Origin: Halorussus halobius
GTDB taxonomy: Archaea; Halobacteriota; Halobacteria; Halobacteriales; Haladaptataceae
Assembly: GCF_004765805.1 (NCBI RefSeq)
Contig: NZ_SBIU01000009.1
Location: forward strand, 1 to 64,000
DNA length: 64,000 bases
Reading direction: 5' to 3'
The notes beneath the pieces are model-generated. The model made no database searches. It saw only the letters and a list, made by a program, of their open reading frames with translations, and was not told the origin of the DNA. The position numbers were made by a program, and so were the translations under genes. This document shows, piece by piece, positions 48,892 to 56,480 of this stretch (positions within the stretch are counted from its first letter, which is position 1; each line of letters opens with the position of its first letter).

Positions 48892-49452
48892 ATGAGCACG
48901 CTGGCAGACACGATTCACATCGAGAACGTTGTTGCATCCAGTGATCTCGGCCAAGAACTCGCCCTCGACCAACTCTCCACAGACCTTCCCGGCGCCGAGT
49001 ACAACCCCGAGGACTTTCCGGGAATCGTCTACCGCCTCCAGGAACCGAAGTCAGCCACGCTGATCTTCCGGTCGGGCAAAGTCGTCTGCACTGGTGCGAA
49101 AAGCGTCGATGACGTTCACGAAGCCCTCGGGATCGTTTTCGATGATATCCGCGAGTTAGGCATCGATGTCGCGAGTAATCCGCCGATCGAGGTGCAAAAC
49201 ATCGTCTCCAGTGCCAGCCTCGAGCAGTCGCTGAACTTGAACGCAATCGCAATCGGGCTCGGCTTAGAGCAAATCGAGTATGAACCCGAACAGTTCCCTG
49301 GCCTTGTCTACCGGCTTGACGACCCCGACGTCGTCGTTCTCTTGTTCGGCAGTGGCAAACTCGTGATTACCGGCGCAAATGAATCTGAGGACGCCAAGCA
49401 CGCGCTGGGACACGTCAAAGACCGCCTCACTGAGCTCGGCCTGCTTGAATGA
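48892..49452 (+). CDS. tbp: TATA-box binding protein (TBP)
   Basis: 186 residues in two direct repeats of about 90. Each repeat carries [FP]G[IL]VYRL (EDFPGIVYRLQEP, EQFPGLVYRLDDP) and a later strand (IFRSGKVVCTGAKSVDD, LFGSGKLVITGANESED). It binds the TATA box with TFB. Haloarchaea often have extra TBP genes on plasmids; this one may pair with the TFB at 7878. Intact. Confidence 0.95.
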   Translation: MSTLADTIHIENVVASSDLGQELALDQLSTDLPGAEYNPEDFPGIVYRLQEPKSATLIFRSGKVVCTGAKSVDDVHEALGIVFDDIRELGIDVASNPPIEVQNIVSSASLEQSLNLNAIAIGLGLEQIEYEPEQFPGLVYRLDDPDVVVLLFGSGKLVITGANESEDAKHALGHVKDRLTELGLLE

Positions 49453-49544
49453 GCCCATGGTCTCTAAACCGATAACTGTCCGAAAGAAGCAGTGTTGCTG
49501 GAGTGGGTGACATCCACCGTCCCTGATCGCTGGAAACAGAGGTG

Positions 49545-49826
49545 TTACTCGCTGAGGTCGACGTACTGGGTTTCCCAGTCGCGACGAGCAGCAATTTCAC
49601 GGCGCCCACGCCGTGTGAGCGTGTACACGTTCGTGCGTTTGTCGAGTTGTCCCTTTTCGAGGAGGCCTTTGTCGACGAGGTCGTCGAGATTTGGATAAAG
49701 ACGGCCATGATTGATTTCTTGTTCGTAGTAGTCCTCGAGTTCGTCCTTGACTGCGAGCCCATGTGGTTCGTCGAGCCCGGCGATCACGGTCAAGATATCC
49801 CGCTGGAATCCGGTTAAATCGTGCAT
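49545..49826 (-). CDS. PadR-family transcription regulator
   Basis: 93 residues. The PadR winged helix is clear: LTGFQRDILTVIAGLDEPHG, YYEQEINHGRLYPNLDDLVD and KGLLEKGQLDKRTNVYTLT. Haloarchaeal PadR proteins of this short type act as homodimeric repressors. Convergent with tbp; divergent from the shared promoter module and histone-fold gene. Confidence 0.9.
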   Translation of the reverse strand: MHDLTGFQRDILTVIAGLDEPHGLAVKDELEDYYEQEINHGRLYPNLDDLVDKGLLEKGQLDKRTNVYTLTRRGRREIAARRDWETQYVDLSE

Positions 49827-49900
49827 CTGTCTATTTCTCTTCTTTTCGGGGATTGATTAAGTGTTCTCTGGTGCTCAGAGGGGAATACTCGATACTACTT

Positions 49901-49934
49901 GGCCGAAATCCGGGGTGAGAAAGTTCGAACCTTT
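49901..49934 (+). promoter_or_regulatory. Promoter module shared with 45420 (copy 2)
   Basis: GGCCGAAATCCGGGG and, 25 bp from its first base, CGAACCTTTATAC, which reads as BRE plus TATA box. Start codon of the histone-fold gene is 35 bp after the TATA. See copy 1 at 45420. Confidence 0.6.
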
Positions 49935-49964
49935 ATACGGTGGCCAAGCGAAACCTGCGATGGA

Positions 49965-50132
49965 ATGTCTGACCTAATCGTCAAAGCAGCCGTGAAGGAC
50001 GAACTTTCGGAGCACAACGTCTCGGCCGATTTCTACGACGCCCTCAACGAGGAAGTTGCCGAACTGCTCAACGACGCCGCCGACCGTGCCGAGGCCAACG
50101 ACCGGAAGACGGTCCAGCCCCGCGACCTGTAG
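49965..50132 (+). CDS. Small histone-fold protein (DUF1931-like)
   Basis: 55 residues from MSDLIVKAAVKDELSEHNVS. The helix-loop-helix run (KAAVKDELS, DFYDALNEEVAELLNDAADRAEA split over two helices, then KTVQPRDL) is the single-histone-fold pattern of haloarchaeal DUF1931-like proteins. It would dimerise and may bind DNA or regulators. The start is set by the promoter module upstream. The exonuclease VII genes follow after 75 bp. Confidence 0.8.
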   Translation: MSDLIVKAAVKDELSEHNVSADFYDALNEEVAELLNDAADRAEANDRKTVQPRDL

Positions 50133-50207
50133 GCCTGTGTAACGCAGCCGACCCCGTCACTCGAACGTAGCTTTTTGAGGTTCCTGTTCAGAAGTTAGGA
50201 AACGGAG

Positions 50208-51260
50208 ATGGCGGACGCACCGGACACCGAACGGCAGGCGGTCGAACCCGACGCGAAAGAGGTTCTTAGCGTGTCACAGCTGAACGACCGGATTGCATCG
50301 GTCGTCCAGGACACGCCTGCCCTCAACGGCGTCCGCTGTATTGGCGAAGTCACTGACCTTCACCAGAACAGTACGGCGCTCTACTTCACACTCACCGACG
50401 GCGACGCCGAACTCCCCTGTATGATCTGGGCGAACCGTTACCGGGAGATGGACGCCGACCTCGAGGACGGGACCGAGGTCATCCTCGAGGGCGATATCGA
50501 CTACTGGGTCGAAGGTGGGAAAATCGATCTCAAACCGTGGGAGGTGATCGTCGTCGGCAACGGCGACCAAGCGGCTGCCGTCGAGCGACTGCGAAGCGAA
50601 CTCGAAGAGCGTGGCTGGTTTGATGACGAGCAGAAACAGCAACCGCCGGCGTTCCCGGAACGAATCGGCGTCGTCACGTCCTTTCGAGGAGACGCCCGGT
50701 ACGACATCCAGAACGAGATCCACGGACAGGACCCCACCGTCAACATCCTGGTGAAGGACGCAACCGTCCAAGGATCGAACGCGCCGACGTCCATCGCGAA
50801 CGGCATCCACCATCTCGACCGCTCGGAGGACGTCGACGCCATCATCGTCGGCCGTGGCGGTGGGAGCGATTCGAACCTCCAAGCCTTCAACACCGAACGG
50901 GTCGCGGAGGCGATCTTCACCGCGAATACCCCGGTGGTCACCGCGATTGGACACACCGATGACCGGCTCATCGCTGACCGCGTCGCTGATGCCGCAGCGA
51001 TCACGCCGACGGCAGCAGGTGAGTCAGCTGTCGTGTCCCGTGAGGAGTTCATCGCCAGCGAACTCGAACCGCTCGCACAAGAACTCGATGCAGCGTACGA
51101 GACGTTCGAACAGGAACACGAACACGACCGGGAACTGGCGCAAGCGGTCGACGAAGCGACCACGCCAGAGGGGGTCTCGCCGGTCTATTACAAGGCCACC
51201 ATTGCAATCCTTGTGCTGCTCCTGCTCGTCATCACTGCCCTATGGCTGGGGGTACTCTGA
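50208..51260 (+). CDS. xseA: Exonuclease VII large subunit with C-terminal membrane anchor
   Basis: 350 residues. An OB-fold occupies about 20-110 (RCIGEVTDLHQNSTALYFTL, CMIWANRYREM). The catalytic domain follows with PERIGVVTSFRGDARYDI, DAIIVGRGGGSDSNLQAFN and VVTAIGHTDDRLIADRVAD, all hallmarks of XseA. Bacterial XseA ends in a long helical domain that binds many XseB; here the last 30 residues (YYKATIAILVLLLLVITALW) form a membrane helix instead. The enzyme processes single-stranded DNA ends. The small-subunit gene follows after 2 bp. Confidence 0.88.
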   Translation: MADAPDTERQAVEPDAKEVLSVSQLNDRIASVVQDTPALNGVRCIGEVTDLHQNSTALYFTLTDGDAELPCMIWANRYREMDADLEDGTEVILEGDIDYWVEGGKIDLKPWEVIVVGNGDQAAAVERLRSELEERGWFDDEQKQQPPAFPERIGVVTSFRGDARYDIQNEIHGQDPTVNILVKDATVQGSNAPTSIANGIHHLDRSEDVDAIIVGRGGGSDSNLQAFNTERVAEAIFTANTPVVTAIGHTDDRLIADRVADAAAITPTAAGESAVVSREEFIASELEPLAQELDAAYETFEQEHEHDRELAQAVDEATTPEGVSPVYYKATIAILVLLLLVITALWLGVL

Positions 51261-51262
51261 GG

Positions 51263-51445
51263 ATGACGAAAGACGCCGAGATCACAGAGCGACTGGAACG
51301 TATCGACGAGATCATCGATCAGCTCGATGAAGCCGAATGCGACCGTGACGAAGGAGGGGACCTCTACGAGGAGGGGCAGCGACTCCTCGCGGAGGTTCGT
51401 GATCGTCTCGATGACGGCAGCGGAGACATCGTGGACCTCGAGTAG
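51263..51445 (+). CDS. xseB: Exonuclease VII small subunit
   Basis: 60 residues from MTKDAEITERLERI. Two helices (RLERIDEIIDQLDEAECD and DLYEEGQRLLAEVRDRL) match the XseB coiled-coil pattern, with the usual Leu and Glu spacing around LYEEGQRLL. It follows the large subunit directly, so the two are one unit. Confidence 0.8.
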   Translation: MTKDAEITERLERIDEIIDQLDEAECDRDEGGDLYEEGQRLLAEVRDRLDDGSGDIVDLE

Positions 51446-51466
51446 TACAGTTTCGACGGCAAATCC

Positions 51467-51508
51467 TTAACCAACAAGGGCGGAAGTTCTTCACGGTCTG
51501 TTGGTTAA
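51467..51508. promoter_or_regulatory. Long-spacer inverted repeat, copy 5
   Basis: TTAACCAACA (51467-51476), 22-nt spacer, TGTTGGTTAA (51499-51508), perfect arms, one base longer spacer than the others. It lies 52 bp before the ATG of the BNR propeller gene and just after xseB. Confidence 0.72.
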
Positions 51509-51560
51509 GTCCTACCTGGCGCACCCCGAGGGTTATTCAGACAGCGGACGTACTCCCACC

Positions 51561-52550
51561 ATGACAATTCTCGTCGGCACTCGAGACGGCGTCTACCGCA
51601 CAGCTACTGCTCCCGTCGAGGACGCCAATCAGGTACTCGACAGCGGTGACACCCCTCGCGTCCGCACGTTTCCCGCCGTGGACGGCGTGTTCGCCGCGTC
51701 GGAGTCAGGACTGTACCGCTCCGTGGACGAGGGACAGACATGGGGGGATCTAGGTATTCCACGGGAGGAAGCGTACTCGGTCGTCGCGAGTACAGATGGC
51801 GAGCGCCTCTATGCGGGAACGCACCCGGCGCATCTCTACGTCTCGACTGACGACGGCGATTCGTGGGACGAACTCGAGGGGTTCCAGGACCTCCCGTCGC
51901 GTGACCAGTGGCATACGCCGCGCCACCGCAACGAGGCCCACATCCGGAGTCTCGGTGTGCATCCCAATACGCCCGACCGCGTGGTTGCCGGTGTCGAGGT
52001 CGGCGGCGTCCACGTCAGTGACGATCAGGGTGATACGTGGACCGAGCGTCGCGACGGCGTCTCCGCGAGCGAAGCGAGCGGAGGCTCGTCACGAGCGGAG
52101 CGAAGTGACGGCGTCCACGACGACGTGCATCACGTTCTCATCCTGGGCCCCGACGAGTATGTCGCGTCGACCGGTGATGGCCTCTACCGAACACGTGACT
52201 CAGGTCAGTCCTGGACGCGCCTTGATACGGACCTCGATCATCGGTACTTCCGCGAGGCTTTTGCACTCGATGGCCGGCTCTACGCAGCGGCAGCACGAAG
52301 CTCGCCAGGGACGTGGAGCGGGGAGAACGGTGCGGACGCGATACTGGCCGAGTCGACGGACTCCGGCGAGACGTTTGAGACGGTTTCGTATCCGGGTGGG
52401 CCGGAGGAAGTCGTCCTCGCGTGGACGGCTATCGACGGGACTGTACTCGCAGGGACGAACGACGGCAGACTCATCAACCGCGATGCCAATGGGATGTGGA
52501 CCGATGCGGGACAAGTGCCAGCGGGGATTCGGTCGTTGGCAGTCTACTAA
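51561..52550 (+). CDS. BNR/Asp-box beta-propeller protein with an inserted segment
   Basis: 329 residues from MTILVGTRDG. Repeated Asp-boxes S-x-D-x-G-x-T/S-W (SVDEGQTWGDLG, STDDGDSWDELE, SDDQGDTWTERR, TRDSGQSWTRLD, STDSGETFETV) mark a sialidase/Vps10-type propeller. No signal peptide is seen, so it is likely cytoplasmic. Between the third and fourth repeats an 18-residue low-complexity segment rich in Ala, Ser and Arg is encoded by a 54-bp insertion (see 52053-52115). The function in this context is unknown; homologues in haloarchaea are annotated as glycosyl-hydrolase-like. Controlled by the long-spacer repeat. Confidence 0.8.
   Translation: MTILVGTRDGVYRTATAPVEDANQVLDSGDTPRVRTFPAVDGVFAASESGLYRSVDEGQTWGDLGIPREEAYSVVASTDGERLYAGTHPAHLYVSTDDGDSWDELEGFQDLPSRDQWHTPRHRNEAHIRSLGVHPNTPDRVVAGVEVGGVHVSDDQGDTWTERRDGVSASEASGGSSRAERSDGVHDDVHHVLILGPDEYVASTGDGLYRTRDSGQSWTRLDTDLDHRYFREAFALDGRLYAAAARSSPGTWSGENGADAILAESTDSGETFETVSYPGGPEEVVLAWTAIDGTVLAGTNDGRLINRDANGMWTDAGQVPAGIRSLAVY
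52053..52115. repeat. Palindromic short insertion with 9-bp flanking direct repeats
   Basis: GACGGCGTC at 52053-52061 and again at 52107-52115 brackets a 45-bp segment. The segment contains GCGAGCGAAGCGAGC and a dyad CGTCAC (52087-52092), GTGACG (52105-52110). The net gain of 54 bp is 18 codons, preserving the frame. Palindromes of this GAGCGAAGCGAGC type are common in haloarchaeal genomes. Confidence 0.7.
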
Positions 52551-52598
52551 ATTGAGTACAGTACTGGAGCTCCGTGACTTGAGCGCGTCTAAGCTGTA

Positions 52599-52772
52599 TT
52601 ACGCGTATTGATCGAGCACGGCCCACTCGTCACAGTGGGGGCATTTGTGATTGGTTACGATTAGCCCCTTCGTGGGGAGATATTCGAAACAGTCCTCACA
52701 GGTGAAGTTCCCGCAATTTTCGCAGCGATAGCCATCGAGGATTCCACTGCCACAGTCACCGCATCTATCCAT
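52599..52772 (-). CDS. 57-residue protein with several Cys pairs
   Basis: 58 codons incl. stop: MDRCGDCGSGILDGYRCENC, GNFTCEDCFEYLPTKG, then HKCPHCDEWAVLDQYA. Four CxxC pairs suggest two zinc sites in a treble-clef or ribbon arrangement. Not long enough to be called from frame length alone, but composition leaves little doubt. Convergent with the BNR gene. Confidence 0.7.
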   Translation of the reverse strand: MDRCGDCGSGILDGYRCENCGNFTCEDCFEYLPTKGLIVTNHKCPHCDEWAVLDQYA

Positions 52773-53011
52773 CGCATGACGAGTTTCTCCTCCGGCATCT
52801 TAATCTCACTGTGTAGACCAACCCGCAGAAGTTAGAGTCATTCACTTCGTATTGCTGTGTTGCGATTATGTTATTGTAGAACTACCACAGTAGTGTTTCT
52901 TATATAACTGAGAGTATGTATTATTCACCGGAATACAACCCGCACAAAAAGCATATATGACAGCACGGAACAACACACAATATCGGTCAATCACACATAC
53001 TCAGCTGACAA
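52773..53011. promoter_or_regulatory. AT-rich region before the conjugation operon
   Basis: 239 bp between the Cys-rich gene and the first gene of the operon, rich in A and T (for example TATTATTCACCGG, CATATATGACA). It should carry the operon promoter. No inverted repeat of the two main families is seen. Confidence 0.45.
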
Positions 53012-53281
53012 ATGTCACGGAACACCGTCAACACTACTGTATCGATCAAGCCCGCCGATGCCTTATTCCTCAGCTGGGCGACCGGCATCAACGTATCCGG
53101 GCTCTTCCGTGAAGCATTGACCGAGCAGATGACGTATCGAGACATCGATCGGGACGAACTCTCGACACTCGCCGAGGAGGCGCTCACCGATACCAGTCGA
53201 GACCTCGATGACCTTCTTGAACAGACCTCCAGCATTGATGACCTGAACGCCCTGCTCGAGACAGATCCCTCCACCGACTAG
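53012..53281 (+). CDS. Small protein at the head of the conjugation operon
   Basis: 89 residues. The N-terminus (NTVNTTVSIKPADALFLSWA) could be a ribbon strand and helix. The rest is acidic and helical (RDELSTLAEEALTDTSRDLD). A ribbon-helix-helix-like regulator of the operon is possible. The next gene starts 15 bp after its stop. Confidence 0.6.
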   Translation: MSRNTVNTTVSIKPADALFLSWATGINVSGLFREALTEQMTYRDIDRDELSTLAEEALTDTSRDLDDLLEQTSSIDDLNALLETDPSTD

Positions 53282-53295
53282 CAGACAAATCCCGC

Positions 53296-53781
53296 ATGAA
53301 CGATTCACCCTCTGACCCGGCGAGCGATGCATCGGCCACTGAATCGCCCTCCACCGACGACCACCCGACAGAGTCCTCGGTCAGCAGCCGTCTCAAACCG
53401 ACGCTCACCCGCGTTTCCCCACGAGTTGTATCCCTCGCGATGGGGCTCGCGTTCCTCGTCGTCGCTGTCGGTCCAGCCGCTGCCCAGAATCAGGTCGGCG
53501 ACGTGTACTGCAACACTGGCGTCGCAACCGGGATCGACCTCGTGTTCGGCGCGGTCGCTGGCCTTGGCCTCCCTGCAACCGGCTTCTACACCGGGAAGGC
53601 TGGCCTCTCGTACATGCGCGCCGGCGGCAACCCCGAGCGGAAGAACGAGGCCAAGGAAAAACTCGTCATGTCCGGCATTGGCTTCGGCATCGTCGTCCTT
53701 GCGCTCGTCTCGCCCGAACTCATCGACAAGGTCGGCAGCCAGATGGGCTTTGGCTTCTCGGACTGCGTGAAGCCTTTCTAA
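53296..53781 (+). CDS. Pilin-like protein with two membrane helices (VirB2-like)
   Basis: 161 residues. A disordered N-terminal 45 residues precede a hydrophobic segment (VVSLAMGLAFLVVAVGPAAA, likely signal or first helix, ending in an A-x-A site). Two further helices lie at about 80-102 (FGAVAGLGLPATGFYTG) and 125-148. Cys residues flank the mature part (VYCNTG, FSDCVKPF). The size, the helix pair and the position at the start of a T4SS operon are those of VirB2/TrbC-type pilins. No motif proves it. Confidence 0.6.
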   Translation: MNDSPSDPASDASATESPSTDDHPTESSVSSRLKPTLTRVSPRVVSLAMGLAFLVVAVGPAAAQNQVGDVYCNTGVATGIDLVFGAVAGLGLPATGFYTGKAGLSYMRAGGNPERKNEAKEKLVMSGIGFGIVVLALVSPELIDKVGSQMGFGFSDCVKPF

Positions 53782-53832
53782 CCCCATCTGGGATCGCCAG
53801 TGAACTGTCCCCGCGACCCTCGCAGGAATAGA

Positions 53833-55593
53833 ATGCACGCCCCCCGCCCGATGGCCTCCGTGCTTGCCCTCCTCCTCGTGAGTGGCACCGCTGGAATTGT
53901 CGTCGCCGGAGGGATGGACGTTGTCACCCCCTCGGATCCCAGGGATTCTGTTCCTGACGACGGGCCCGCCTACGGCGTGAACAACAGCACCTTCCAGCGG
54001 CTCTGGTCGGAAGACGTCGACAACGGCAACCTCTCGGTCGACGATTTCGACGACACAAACGTCTCATCGCGTGCTGAGTTCGCACATCGGCTTGCCCGGT
54101 CAACGGACATCCCGTTCGCCCGCCCACCTCAGGCTGTTTCGGACTGGAACAGCGGCGATTTCGGAGATTACAACCCCGGTGGTCGAGGTTCCTCGGTCCA
54201 TCCTGCCAGTGCATCCCTCGAAGACGGTGTGTACATCAAGGATGCGTATGTTAGCATCTTCGGCGTTCAGCCGTCGACGATTCTCCATCACGCGAACGGA
54301 ACGACGCGATACATTGCCCCGGACGGCCAGGTCCGCACGATCAGTGACTACCGCGTTGCTGTTCCCCAAGATGATACAAACGGATCGCATCGAGAACGCT
54401 GGTCGATCGAGCGAACGAGCATCGAGTCCGTTGAACTCTCCGCTGATGGGCGAACTATTGACTCGGGGAGCGGACATCAGACCACGCTCCAGTACACCGA
54501 TTTTTCGGGTTCGCCGCAGCTGACTGTCGAGGCTAATATCACGGTACGGCTCCGTCACATAACGCTTGACTGTCCGGACTGGAACTCATCGACATCCGGG
54601 TGTGACGGCGACTGGACTCGCGACGCCGAAATCCTCGAAGCGTCGAAAACGGTGTCGACGTCACAGTCCGTCGTTGTCAACCAATTTTCGAACGTCACAG
54701 GAAAACGCGTCCAGTTTGAGGCACACCAGAACCGAGTCGGCGCGGTCGTCCATCCGAACACGGAGTGGTCGACGATCACGGTTGACGGCGACGTTCGGGC
54801 CCGGAGTAACTGGTGGTTCTACACGGCCGGGCGATCCGGCTGGCAGACGATGGTCACCAGCACCGCGACCAACACGTCTCGTGCTGAGTCGTCGGTGCGC
54901 CCCGTCCAAGTTCACGCGTTCCCGAGCCGGCAAGCACCGTACGTACCGACTGAACTGACCGACGATGGTGAGCGCCCGCTCACTATCGAGGAAACGTGGG
55001 GAACCGAACAGACAGGGCCGTCACTGCCGTCGAACATCGACCTTGAGTCTGCGGATCCGTACGTGAACGCAGATTCGATTGCGCTGAGTTCCACAACCCT
55101 CGACGGGAGTGCCTTCCACGAAGTCACGGTGTATGGCATCGTCCGCGGACAATCGCGAACAGTTACCCTCGCCGAGCAGCAGACCGTCCGCGAAACGAAT
55201 CTCACCCTTACCGTCACCGAAACCAACGCGACCCACGCGGTCGTTCGTGCGGTGGTTACGGAGAGCGCAACTGGTGACGCTGTCACGACCGGCCGTGTGA
55301 CAATCGCGAACCAGACCACGGCGCTCAACAGCAGTGGGATGGCCGTCGTTACCATCTCGGACCCAGCGATTGTCGTTCGGGGCCAATACACCCCGACCGC
55401 TTGGTGGCGGACTGACCAGCCCTACGCTGCGTCGGAGGATGTCACGAAGACACCAGCGAACTTCCCCGACCTCCAGACGCTCATCCAGCTCGTCGTCGTA
55501 ACGGTTCTCTGGTTCATCCCCGTTGGGGTCCTGGTTTTCGGCTTCGACTACATGTCCGACGGGGCGCTGCTCGGACTCACAAACCGAACATGA
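53833..55593 (+). CDS. Large secreted surface protein of the conjugation operon
   Basis: 586 residues from MHAPRPMASV (a GTG 33 bp upstream is possible). An N-terminal signal (LALLLVSGTAGIVVAGG) leads into a large, Asn/Thr/Ser-rich extracellular region with many N-x-S/T sites and beta-rich segments. A helix at about 545-568 (IQLVVVTVLWFIPVGVLVFG) anchors it. The mating-pair or adhesion role is inferred from position between the pilin-like gene and the channel genes. Stop overlaps the next start (ATGA). Confidence 0.75.
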   Translation: MHAPRPMASVLALLLVSGTAGIVVAGGMDVVTPSDPRDSVPDDGPAYGVNNSTFQRLWSEDVDNGNLSVDDFDDTNVSSRAEFAHRLARSTDIPFARPPQAVSDWNSGDFGDYNPGGRGSSVHPASASLEDGVYIKDAYVSIFGVQPSTILHHANGTTRYIAPDGQVRTISDYRVAVPQDDTNGSHRERWSIERTSIESVELSADGRTIDSGSGHQTTLQYTDFSGSPQLTVEANITVRLRHITLDCPDWNSSTSGCDGDWTRDAEILEASKTVSTSQSVVVNQFSNVTGKRVQFEAHQNRVGAVVHPNTEWSTITVDGDVRARSNWWFYTAGRSGWQTMVTSTATNTSRAESSVRPVQVHAFPSRQAPYVPTELTDDGERPLTIEETWGTEQTGPSLPSNIDLESADPYVNADSIALSSTTLDGSAFHEVTVYGIVRGQSRTVTLAEQQTVRETNLTLTVTETNATHAVVRAVVTESATGDAVTTGRVTIANQTTALNSSGMAVVTISDPAIVVRGQYTPTAWWRTDQPYAASEDVTKTPANFPDLQTLIQLVVVTVLWFIPVGVLVFGFDYMSDGALLGLTNRT

Positions 55594-56480
55594 ACGACAA
55601 CACAACAGCTCCCACTCACGGCAAGTGTATTGACCGTCGAACAGTTCTCAGTGGCCTTAGCGCTACTCTCGTCGCGCTCGCTGGGTGTTCCTCATCGCCA
55701 TCCGAACCCACCAGTCCGGGTTCTGAGACGTCGCCCTCACCGGGAGATGAGAGCGACGCCTTCGAACGCGTCGCAATGACCGGGACCGATCTCGTCGTCG
55801 AACTTGCCAGCGACTCCAACGCTGATTCGGTGAATCTCATCAACCCGAATGGTGAGATGAACTCGCTTCAGCGAGTGCATGAGGGAGCGACACAGGTTAC
55901 ATTCCAGCTACTCGGCGAAGCCGAAGACGGGTACACTCCCGGAGAGTACCGAGTCGTCGCCGTCGCTGGTGACAAGACCATCGGCGAGACGACGATCTCC
56001 CTTGAGCCCGAACTCACGATTACAGACGTCATGTGGGCCCAGAATCACCCGGACATGGACTGGGACAAAGACAGATCGACATGGCAGCAACTCGCCGCGT
56101 TCTCTATCGAGAATACGGGGAATGCTCCGTCGTTCCTCACCATGGCCCGGTGGACGGACGCCCCGCTCTGTCGAGTGAAGTCACAGGAGACGATGGAATT
56201 CGGCCACAATACACTCCTTCCGGCCGGTGAGACGACGACCGTCTACTCGTCGGCTCCGATCTACCAGACCGAGGGGCGTCTTGGAATGGGGGCACACGTC
56301 AACTGTAGTGACCTCGGAACGGCTCCACTCACAGTTACGGGAGCCGTCCAGGCCGGGGCGAACCCGTCGTACTCACAGACGATTGAGTACGGTGGAACGA
56401 ACAACTCGTGCGAGCTCACCATCGTCGATGGTGGCCCGACTGACTCGACCCAGACGACGTCGAACGGGGAGGATGCCTGA
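55590..56480 (+). CDS. Tat lipoprotein of the conjugation operon
   Basis: 296 residues. CIDRRTVLSGLSATLVALAGC is a twin-arginine signal with lipobox, split here as DRRTVLSGL and LAGC. A Ser/Pro/Glu linker follows. The mature part contains beta-rich stretches (YRVVAVAGDKTIGETTISLE, SIENTGNAPSFLTMARWTD) like an immunoglobulin-type or DUF-type extracellular domain. Its membrane-anchored surface position next to the 586-residue surface protein suggests a shared external structure. Start overlaps the upstream stop; the next gene begins directly after it. Confidence 0.7.
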   Translation: MNDNTTAPTHGKCIDRRTVLSGLSATLVALAGCSSSPSEPTSPGSETSPSPGDESDAFERVAMTGTDLVVELASDSNADSVNLINPNGEMNSLQRVHEGATQVTFQLLGEAEDGYTPGEYRVVAVAGDKTIGETTISLEPELTITDVMWAQNHPDMDWDKDRSTWQQLAAFSIENTGNAPSFLTMARWTDAPLCRVKSQETMEFGHNTLLPAGETTTVYSSAPIYQTEGRLGMGAHVNCSDLGTAPLTVTGAVQAGANPSYSQTIEYGGTNNSCELTIVDGGPTDSTQTTSNGEDA

